Source: Kitasatospora setae KM-6054
GTDB taxonomy: Bacteria > Actinomycetota > Actinomycetes > Streptomycetales > Streptomycetaceae
NCBI RefSeq assembly: GCF_000269985.1
Contig: NC_016109.1
Span: 8,335,001-8,399,000 of the forward strand
DNA length: 64,000 nucleotides
Direction: 5' to 3'
Part shown: one piece after another, positions 57,273-64,000 of the stretch
Numbering within the stretch: the stretch's first letter is position 1
Layout of the letters: the number at the start of each line of letters is the position of its first letter
Position numbers and translations under genes: made by a program
Notes under the pieces: model-generated
What the model saw: the letters and a program-made list of their open reading frames with translations, nothing else
Told to the model about the DNA's origin: nothing
The model's database searches: none

Positions 57273-60200
57273 ATGCCCACCGACACGGACCAGGTGGTCG
57301 CCGCCCTGCGCGCCTCGCTGCTGGACAACCAGCGCCTGCGGCAGGAGAACCGGCGGCTGCGCGACGACTCCGCCGAGCCCATCGCCATCGTCGCGATGAG
57401 CTGCCGCTACCCCGGCGGCGTGCGGACCCCGGAAGACCTGTGGGACCTGCTGGTCAAGGAGCGCGACGCGGTCTCCCCGTTCCCCGCCGACCGGGGCTGG
57501 GACGTCGAGGGCGGCTTCGACGCCGACCCCGACACCCCCGGCACCTTCTACGTCCGCGAAGGCGGTTTCCTGCACGACGCGACCGGCTTCGACGCCGGGT
57601 TCTTCGGCATCTCGCCGCGCGAGGCCCTCGCGATGGACCCGCAGCAGCGGCTGCTGCTGGAGGCGTCCTGGGAGGCGCTGGAACGCGCGGGCATCGACCC
57701 GGCGACCCTGCGCGGCAGCCGCACCGGCGTCTACACCGGGGTGATCCACAGCGAGTACGGCTCCCGCCTCGGCCGGGTGCCCGACGAACTGGAGGGCTTC
57801 CTCGGCACCGGCACCATCCCCAGCGTCGCCTCCGGCCGGATCGCCTACACCCTGGGCCTGGAGGGCCCCGCGGTGACCCTGGACACCGCCTGCTCGTCCT
57901 CCCTGGTCGCCGTCCACCTGGCCTGCCAGGGGCTCCGCGCCGGCGACACCACCCTCGCCCTGGCCGGCGGGGTGACCGTGATGTCCACCCCCGGCCTGTA
58001 CGCCGGGTTCAGCCGCCAGCGCGGCCTGGCCCCCGACGGGCGCAGCAAGTCCTTCTCCGCCGCGGCGGACGGCGCCGGGTTCGGCGAGGGCCTGGGCCTG
58101 CTCCTGCTGGAACGGCTCTCGGACGCCCGCCGCAACGGGCACCCGGTGCTCGCGGTGGTCCGCGGCTCGGCCGTCAACCAGGACGGCGCCAGCAACGGGC
58201 TGACCGCCCCGAACGGGCCCGCGCAGCAGCGCGTCATCCGGCACGCCCTGGCCAACGCCGCACTCGCCCCGGCCGAGGTGGACCTGGTCGAGGCGCACGG
58301 CACCGGCACCGTCCTCGGCGACCCGATCGAGGCGCAGGCGCTGATGGCCGCCTACGGCCAGGACCGGCCCGCCGACCGGCCGCTGCGCCTGGGTTCGCTG
58401 AAGTCCAACCTGTCCCACACCCAGGCCGCCGCGGGCGTCGGCGGCGTGATCAAGTCGGTGCTGGCGATCCGGCACGGCCTGATGCCGCGCACCCTGCACG
58501 TCGACCGCCCCTCGCCCCGCGTCGACTGGACCGAGGGCGCCGTCACCCTGCTCACCGAGGCCGCCCCCTGGCCCGAGACCGGCCGTCCGCGCCGGGCCGC
58601 GGTCTCCTCGTTCGGCGCCAGCGGGACCAACGCCCACCTCGTCCTCGAACAGGCCCCGGCCCCGGAACCCGCCGACGGACCGGCGACGCCGCCCGCCGCC
58701 GTCCCCTGGATCCTGTCGGCCCGCACCCCCGACGCGCTGCGCGCCCAGGCGGCCGCCCTGCACGAACGGGTGGCCGCCGCACCGGAGCTGAGCGCGCTGG
58801 ACGTCGGCCACTCGCTGCTGAACGGCCGCTCCCGCTTCACGGAACGCGCCGTGGTGGTCGGAGCCGACCGGGACGAACTGCTCACCGGCCTCGCCGCCCT
58901 CTCGCGCGGCACCGGCTCGGCGGCCGTGCCGACCGGCGCCGGGCCGCTCCCGGGCCGCTCGGTGCTGGTCTTCCCCGGCCAGGGGTCGCAGTGGGTGGGG
59001 ATGGCGGTGGAGCTGTTGGCCGAATCGGGGGTGTTCGCGGCGCGGATGGCGGAGTGCGGGCGGGCGTTGGAGCCGTACACCGACTGGTCGTTGGCGGAGG
59101 CGCTGGGCTCCGAGGAGCTGCTGGCGCGGGTGGACGTGGTGCAGCCGGTGCTGTGGGCGGTGATGGTGTCGCTCGCCGAGGTGTGGCGTGCGTTCGGGGT
59201 GGTTGCGGACGCGGTGGTGGGCCACTCGCAGGGGGAGATCGCCGCCGCGTGCGTGGCGGGCGGGTTGAGCTTGGCGGACGGGGCGCGGGTGGTGGCGCTG
59301 CGCTCCCGTGCGGTGGGGGCGCTGGCGGGTCGGGGTGGGATGGCGTCGCTGCCGCTGCCGGTCGAGGCGGTCCGCGAGCGGATCGGGGAGCGGTTGTCGG
59401 TGGCCGGGGTCAACGGCCCGTCCTCGACGGTGGTCTCGGGTGACGCGGACGCGGTGGCCGCGCTGGTCGCGGAACTCCTGGAGGAAGGGGTCTGGGCGAC
59501 GCGCATCGAGGTCGACTACGCCTCGCACTCCGCGCACGTCGAGCAGCTCCGGGAGCGGCTGCTCGCCGACCTGGACGGCATCACCCCCCGGTCGGGCACG
59601 GTGCCGTACTACTCCAGCGTGACCGGCGACCTGCTGGACACCAAGGCGCTGGACGCCGAGTACTGGTACCGCAACCTGCGGCAGACCGTCGAGTTCGAGC
59701 GGGCGACCCGCGCGCTCCTCGCCACCGGGCACCGCGTCTTCATCGAGTCCAGCCCGCAGCCGGCCCTGATGTACGGGATCGAGGACACGGCCGCCGACGC
59801 GGGCGCCCCGGAGACCGTCGTGCTCGACACCCTGCGGCGCGGCGCCGGAGGACTCCGCCGGCTCCAACTCGCCCTCGCCGGGGCGCACGTCCGGGGCCTG
59901 CGGATCGACTGGGAGCGGCTGTTCACCGGAACCGGCGCCCAGCGGGTGGACCTGCCCACCTACGCCTTCCAGCGCCGCCGCTACTGGCTCGACGCCCAGC
60001 CCGCCGACCGGGACCAGACCGCCGCCGGCCAGTCCGCCGCGGACCACCCGCTGCTCGGCGCCGCGGTCGACCTGCCCGACGACGCGGGCACCCTCTTCAC
60101 CGGCCGGCTCTCCCCGGCCACCCACCCCTGGCTCGCCGACCACGCCGTGGCCGGTACGGTGCTGCTGCCCGGCGCGGCCCTCGTCGAGCTGGCCGCGCAC

Positions 60201-63200
60201 GCGGGCCGCCGGCACGGCTGCCCCCTCGTCGAGGAACTCACCCTCGCCGCCCCGCTGCTGCTGCCCGACGACCACGCCGTGCACCTGCGCGTCCGGATCG
60301 GCGCCGAGGACGGCACGGGCCGCCGCCCGGTCGAGTTCCACACCCGCCCCGAGACCGCCCCCGACGCCGCCGGCGCCCCCGACCAGCCCTGGACCCGGCA
60401 CGCGACCGGCACGGTCGGCCCGCCGGACCCCTCGGCGGAGCGCGCCGACAGCCCGGAGCAGGCCGACGCGGCCGGTGCCTGGCCCCCGCCCGGCGCGCTC
60501 CCGCTGGACGTCGACGAGCTGTACGCACTGCTCGAAGCCCGCGGCGTCGCCTACGGCCCGGCGTTCCGCGGCCTGCGCGCCGCCTGGCGCACCCCGGACG
60601 CGATCCACGCCGAGGTGGCCCGGCCCGAGGGCCTCCCCGGCACCGGCGCCGACGGCTTCAGCCTGCACCCCGCCCTGCTGGACGCGGCCCTCCAGACCAC
60701 CGGCCTGCGCGACGGCGCCCCGACCGCGGCGCCCGCCGACGGCGTCCCCCTGCCGTTCTCCTGGCAGCGCGTCGCGCTCCACGACTCCGACGCGCCGGTC
60801 CTGCGCGTCCGGCTGCGCCCCGACGGCCCCGACGCCGTCACCGCCCGGATCACCGACCCCGCCGGGCGCACCGTGGCGACGGTCGGCTCACTCACCCTGC
60901 GCACGGCCTCCACCGCCGCGCTGCGGGCCTCCACCGGCTCGGTCTTCCACGTCGGCTGGACGCCGGTCGCCGCCGCCCCCGGCCCGCGCCCGGTCACCCG
61001 CTGGGGCCTGCTCGGCCCCCGGGACGAGCGGCTGCTGCCGGCCGGCTTCCCCGCCGGACCCCCGCCCGGGGCCCCCGACGCGCTGCTGCTGGCCTGCCCC
61101 CCGTCCGCCGACGCCAGCGGGGACCCCGGGGCGGTGCACGCCGTCGTGTCCGAGGTGCTGGACCGCGTCCAGGCCCACCTGGCCGACGACACCACCGCCC
61201 GGACGCCCCTGGTGGTGCTCACCCGGGACGCGACCGGCCCGCTCGGCGCGCGGCCGCGCCCGGCGGACCCCGGCGCGGCCGCCGTCTGGGGCCTGCTCAG
61301 GGCCGCCCAGCTCGAACACCCGGACCGCTTCGTGCTGCTGGACACCGACGGGCCGGACCAGGACGGGCTCGGTGACGGCCCCGGGCTCGGCGACGCGCTC
61401 GCCGACCTGCTCGCCGGGGGCGAACCGCAGGCGGCCCTGCGCGGCGGCGTCCTGTACGCGCCCCGACTGGTGCGCCCCCCGGCCCCCGCGACCGCCCCCG
61501 TCCCCGCACCCGTCCCGACGTCCGCGTCCGGCGAGCCGCCGGTCGGCGCGTTCGGGCCGGCCGGGGGGACGGTGCTGGTGAGCGGCGGCGGCGCCCTCGC
61601 GGCCGTGCTGGCGCGGCACCTGGTCGCCGCGCACGGGGTGCGCCGCCTCCTGGTGCTGAGCCGACGCGGCGCCGACGCCCCCGGCCTGCCGGAGCTGGCG
61701 GCGGAACTGGCCGCTGCCGGGGCCGAGTTGACCGCGCTGGGCTGCGACGTGTCCGACCGCCGGGCGCTGGCCGCCGCCCTCGCGACCGTCCCGGAGGAGC
61801 ACCCGCTGTGCGCCGTGGTGCACACCGCCGGGGTGCTCGACGACGGCCTGCTGGACGGGCTGACGGCGCAGCGGGCGGCCGCCGTCCTGCGGCCCAAGTT
61901 CGACGCCGCCCACCACCTCGACGAGCTGACGCGCGGCGCGGACCTCGCCGCGTTCGTCGTCTTCTCCTCCGCCGCGGGCGTACTGGGCAGCCCCGGCCAG
62001 GCGTCCTACGCGGCGGCCAACGCCGCGCTCGACGCGCTCGTCGCGGAACGCCGGCGGCTCGGCCTGCCCGGCCTCTCGCTGGCCTGGGGCCCCTGGGCGC
62101 GGGTCAGCGGGATGACGGCGGAACTCGCCGGCGCCGACCGGCGGCGGATCGACCGGCGCGGCGCCCGCGGCCTCTCCGACGAGGAGGCGATGGCCCTGCT
62201 GGACACGGTGTGCGCCGCCGACGCCGCCCCGCCGGCGGACGGCAGCCCCGTCGTGCTGGCCCACCTCGACCTCGCCGGGCGCGGCGACGGCCCGGTGCAC
62301 CCCATGCTGCGCGCCCTGGTCCGGCGCGCCCCGGCCGGGGCGGCGGCCCCGACCGCCGCCGCCGCGCTGCGGCACCGGCTCGACGCCGCCGCCGACCCGG
62401 GGGAGCGCGAGCGGGTCCTGCGCGAACTCGTCCTCGCCGAGGCCGCCGGAGTCCTCGGCCACGCCGACGCCGGGGCGCTGTCCGCGACCGAGCCCTTCCT
62501 CTCGGTCGGGTTCGACTCGCTGACCGCCGTCGAGCTCCGCAACCGGCTGGCCGCCCTCACCGGGGTGCGGCTGCGGCCCTCCGCCGTCTTCGACAGCGGC
62601 ACCCCCGCCGCGCTCGCGGCCCGCCTCGCCGCCGAGGCCCGGACGGAGGACGCCCCCCGGCCCGCGACGCCACCCGCGCCCGGTCAGCAGACCGACACCG
62701 ACAGCGCCGCCGACCCGGCGAGCGTGCTGTTCCGCCAAGCCTGCGCGCTCGGCCGGATCGACGAGGGCATCGCCCTGCTCAAGAACGCCTCCGCCCTGCG
62801 CCCGGCCTTCCACGACGGCGGTGGCCTCGCCGCCACCGGCGCCGGACCCCGGCTGCTGCGCCTGAACGAACGCGCCGACGCCCCCGTGCTCGTCTGCTTC
62901 GGTTCGATCGTCGCCCTCGGCGGCGCCCACCAGTACGCCCGCTTCGCCGCCCGCTTCCGGGACCGCTACGCCGTCGCCGCGCTGGACGCCCCCGGGTTCA
63001 CCCCCGAGGAGGAACTGCCCGCCGACATGGCGGCCCTGCTGGACTTCCAGGCGACGACCCTGCTCCGGGAACTGCCCGGGCGGACGCTCGTCCTGGCCGG
63101 CTCCTCCTCCGGCGGCACGCTCGCCCACGGGGTGGCCGCCGAGCTGGAGCGGCGCGGCGCGGGACCGGCGGCCGTGGTGCTGCTGGACACCTACCTCTCC

Positions 63201-63605
63201 GACAACCAGGGCATCACCCAGTTCAACGACGTCCTGCTCGGCGGCATGTTCGCCCGCGAGGACCGGGCGGCCCCGATGGACGGGACCCGGCTGACCGCGA
63301 TGGGCGGCTACTTCCGGCTGCTCGACGACTGGAAGCCCCCGGCGGTCCGGGCCCCGCTGCTGCTGGTCCGCGCCTCCACCCCGCTCGGCCGCCCGTCCGC
63401 CGAAGCCGGCGACTGGCGCTCGTCCTGGGCCGGCGCCGACACCGTCGACGTCCCCGGAGACCACTTCTCGATCATGGAGCAGCACGTCGCGACCACCGGC
63501 GAGGCCGTCGCCGACTGGCTCGGCGCCACGCTCCGCACCACCCCCGCCACCACCCACACCGCCACCCGTACCGCCATCCCCGCCAGCACCCCCGACGGCC
63601 CGTGA
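57273..63605 (+). CDS. bafAV: modular type I PKS: module 11 and thioesterase
   Basis: A 2110-residue terminal synthase. The N-terminal coil TDQVVAALRASLLDNQ is a docking domain matching the upstream tail. Approximate residues are KS 35-460, AT 564-830, DH 922-1210 (HAVAGTVLLP), KR 1430-1670 (LDD, catalytic Ser and Tyr present), ACP 1703-1790 and thioesterase 1868-2080 (Ser1945 in GSSSG, with the late His in GDHFS). The thioesterase would close the 16-membered lactone. The AT has GHSQGE and YASH, predicting methylmalonyl, where bafilomycin would need methoxymalonyl. KS11 has NLSH instead of NIGH (Ser381). KR11 has SGGGALAA in place of TGGTGxxG, one residue short. The ATG at 57273 was chosen because the docking coil follows at once and GAAGGAG lies 12 bases upstream. 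A GTG at 57234, overlapping the previous gene by 8 bases, is the alternative. The gene name is by analogy. Confidence 0.92.
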   Translation: MPTDTDQVVAALRASLLDNQRLRQENRRLRDDSAEPIAIVAMSCRYPGGVRTPEDLWDLLVKERDAVSPFPADRGWDVEGGFDADPDTPGTFYVREGGFLHDATGFDAGFFGISPREALAMDPQQRLLLEASWEALERAGIDPATLRGSRTGVYTGVIHSEYGSRLGRVPDELEGFLGTGTIPSVASGRIAYTLGLEGPAVTLDTACSSSLVAVHLACQGLRAGDTTLALAGGVTVMSTPGLYAGFSRQRGLAPDGRSKSFSAAADGAGFGEGLGLLLLERLSDARRNGHPVLAVVRGSAVNQDGASNGLTAPNGPAQQRVIRHALANAALAPAEVDLVEAHGTGTVLGDPIEAQALMAAYGQDRPADRPLRLGSLKSNLSHTQAAAGVGGVIKSVLAIRHGLMPRTLHVDRPSPRVDWTEGAVTLLTEAAPWPETGRPRRAAVSSFGASGTNAHLVLEQAPAPEPADGPATPPAAVPWILSARTPDALRAQAAALHERVAAAPELSALDVGHSLLNGRSRFTERAVVVGADRDELLTGLAALSRGTGSAAVPTGAGPLPGRSVLVFPGQGSQWVGMAVELLAESGVFAARMAECGRALEPYTDWSLAEALGSEELLARVDVVQPVLWAVMVSLAEVWRAFGVVADAVVGHSQGEIAAACVAGGLSLADGARVVALRSRAVGALAGRGGMASLPLPVEAVRERIGERLSVAGVNGPSSTVVSGDADAVAALVAELLEEGVWATRIEVDYASHSAHVEQLRERLLADLDGITPRSGTVPYYSSVTGDLLDTKALDAEYWYRNLRQTVEFERATRALLATGHRVFIESSPQPALMYGIEDTAADAGAPETVVLDTLRRGAGGLRRLQLALAGAHVRGLRIDWERLFTGTGAQRVDLPTYAFQRRRYWLDAQPADRDQTAAGQSAADHPLLGAAVDLPDDAGTLFTGRLSPATHPWLADHAVAGTVLLPGAALVELAAHAGRRHGCPLVEELTLAAPLLLPDDHAVHLRVRIGAEDGTGRRPVEFHTRPETAPDAAGAPDQPWTRHATGTVGPPDPSAERADSPEQADAAGAWPPPGALPLDVDELYALLEARGVAYGPAFRGLRAAWRTPDAIHAEVARPEGLPGTGADGFSLHPALLDAALQTTGLRDGAPTAAPADGVPLPFSWQRVALHDSDAPVLRVRLRPDGPDAVTARITDPAGRTVATVGSLTLRTASTAALRASTGSVFHVGWTPVAAAPGPRPVTRWGLLGPRDERLLPAGFPAGPPPGAPDALLLACPPSADASGDPGAVHAVVSEVLDRVQAHLADDTTARTPLVVLTRDATGPLGARPRPADPGAAAVWGLLRAAQLEHPDRFVLLDTDGPDQDGLGDGPGLGDALADLLAGGEPQAALRGGVLYAPRLVRPPAPATAPVPAPVPTSASGEPPVGAFGPAGGTVLVSGGGALAAVLARHLVAAHGVRRLLVLSRRGADAPGLPELAAELAAAGAELTALGCDVSDRRALAAALATVPEEHPLCAVVHTAGVLDDGLLDGLTAQRAAAVLRPKFDAAHHLDELTRGADLAAFVVFSSAAGVLGSPGQASYAAANAALDALVAERRRLGLPGLSLAWGPWARVSGMTAELAGADRRRIDRRGARGLSDEEAMALLDTVCAADAAPPADGSPVVLAHLDLAGRGDGPVHPMLRALVRRAPAGAAAPTAAAALRHRLDAAADPGERERVLRELVLAEAAGVLGHADAGALSATEPFLSVGFDSLTAVELRNRLAALTGVRLRPSAVFDSGTPAALAARLAAEARTEDAPRPATPPAPGQQTDTDSAADPASVLFRQACALGRIDEGIALLKNASALRPAFHDGGGLAATGAGPRLLRLNERADAPVLVCFGSIVALGGAHQYARFAARFRDRYAVAALDAPGFTPEEELPADMAALLDFQATTLLRELPGRTLVLAGSSSGGTLAHGVAAELERRGAGPAAVVLLDTYLSDNQGITQFNDVLLGGMFAREDRAAPMDGTRLTAMGGYFRLLDDWKPPAVRAPLLLVRASTPLGRPSAEAGDWRSSWAGADTVDVPGDHFSIMEQHVATTGEAVADWLGATLRTTPATTHTATRTAIPASTPDGP
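58953..59756. repeat. homogenised AT block, copy in module 11
   Basis: Fifth copy. Similarity begins sharply at GRSVLVFPGQGSQW and ends at ESSP. The flanking KS-AT linker and post-AT region are not shared. The 3' part is closest to module 1 (ALDAEYWYRNLR, FERATRALLA). It carries the methylmalonyl signature YASH and the TTG/GTG-rich codon use in its 5' half. Confidence 0.8.
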
Positions 63606-63622
63606 GCACGAAGGAGAACCCG

Positions 63623-64000
63623 TTGAGCACCACCCCGCACGACGACCACGACTCCCCCCAGCCCTCCCCGCGCCACGCCCTGACCGTGCTGGGCGCCGGG
63701 GTGATGGGCGTCGGGATCACCGTCCTCGCCCTCGGGCACGGCCTGCCGGTCCACCTGGTCGACGTCGACCGGGAACGGCTCGACCGGGCCGCCGACCTGA
63801 TCGACGGCGAACTCCGGCTGGCCGAGCTGATGGGCGCGCTGCCCGCCGGGACGCCCCTCGGCACCCTGGTCACCGGCACCTCGGCGAAGGCCGTCGCCGG
63901 AGCCACCGCCGTCGTCGAGGCGGTCACCGAGAACGCCGAGGTCAAGGCCGCCGTCCTGGCCGAGGTCTCCGGACTGGTCCGGCCCGGGACGCTGCTGATC
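63623..64000 (+). CDS. 3-hydroxyacyl-CoA dehydrogenase-like, methoxymalonyl-ACP pathway (partial)
   Basis: The first 126 codons are present and the gene continues beyond the window. After a short hydrophilic leader (STTPHDDHDSPQPSP) comes LTVLGAGVMGVGITVLALGHG, with the GxGxxG dinucleotide site and a following acidic residue (VDVD) typical of NAD-dependent 3-hydroxyacyl-CoA dehydrogenases. AVVEAVTENAEVKAAVLAEV is the family's next conserved segment. Next to a PKS with a methoxymalonyl-type AT, this is most likely the FkbK/Asm13-type enzyme that oxidises the glyceryl-ACP hydroxyl. It probably opens the methoxymalonyl-ACP genes to the right. The TTG start at 63623 is chosen because AAGGAG lies six bases before it. 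A GTG at 63602 in the same frame, overlapping the PKS stop, is possible but has no ribosome site. The 17-bp gap suggests co-transcription with the PKS. Confidence 0.8.
   Translation, partial: MSTTPHDDHDSPQPSPRHALTVLGAGVMGVGITVLALGHGLPVHLVDVDRERLDRAADLIDGELRLAELMGALPAGTPLGTLVTGTSAKAVAGATAVVEAVTENAEVKAAVLAEVSGLVRPGTLLI

Noticed and set aside
63308..63945. Minus-strand open frames at the right end
   Set aside because: They overlap the thioesterase and the dehydrogenase-like gene, which have clear motifs on the plus strand.

Overview
The window is very GC-rich actinomycete DNA, most likely from a Streptomyces or Kitasatospora species. The evidence is strong third-position G/C bias, GTG and TTG starts, and a classic modular type I polyketide synthase (PKS). 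About 58 kb is one biosynthetic locus: five collinear giant PKS genes, three genes for a C5N (2-amino-3-hydroxycyclopent-2-enone) side unit, and the first part of a methoxymalonyl-ACP gene. No gap between genes exceeds 300 bases. The largest is the 264-bp region before the first PKS gene.

Layout. 53-448 (+) is a small putative zinc-ribbon protein, probably outside the cluster. 471-3648 (-) is a two-gene operon of AMP-forming ligases. A 211-bp divergent promoter region follows, then a 5-aminolevulinate-synthase-type enzyme (3860-5092, +). After a 264-bp regulatory gap come five PKS genes on the + strand: 5357-19822 (loading AT-ACP plus modules 1-3), 19839-34853 (modules 4-6), 34933-46827 (modules 7-8), 46916-57241 (modules 9-10) and 57273-63605 (module 11 plus thioesterase). 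At 63623 a 3-hydroxyacyl-CoA dehydrogenase-like gene of the methoxymalonyl-ACP type starts and runs off the edge.

How the genes work together. The domain pattern is: loading AT-ACP; M1 KS-AT-KR; M2 KS-AT(malonyl)-KR; M3 KS-AT with no KR; M4 KS-AT-KR; M5 KS-AT(methoxymalonyl-like)-KR; M6 KS-AT(malonyl)-DH-KR; M7 KS-AT-DH-KR; M8 KS-AT-DH-ER-KR; M9 KS-AT-KR; M10 KS-AT-DH-KR; M11 KS-AT-DH-KR-TE. Each module ends in an ACP. Read against the known structure, this gives the 16-membered plecomacrolide skeleton of bafilomycin step by step, including the unreduced C19 hemiketal carbon and the methoxy at C14. The ALA synthase and ligases would make C5N and attach it, as described for bafilomycin B1.

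The main surprise is module 11. Bafilomycin needs a methoxymalonyl unit there (2-OMe), but this AT carries the methylmalonyl signature YASH. It is close to the ATs of modules 1, 4, 8 and 10 over a sharply bounded block of about 800 bp. The block also has codon use (TTG, CGT, GTG, GGG/GGT) unlike the flanking sequence. This looks like a natural AT swap, turning a bafilomycin-type line into one for a 2-methyl (hygrolidin-type) plecomacrolide, here combined with C5N genes. Other oddities are degenerate motifs in KR11, KS11, ACP9 and DH6, and homogenised repeats among AT and KS domains.
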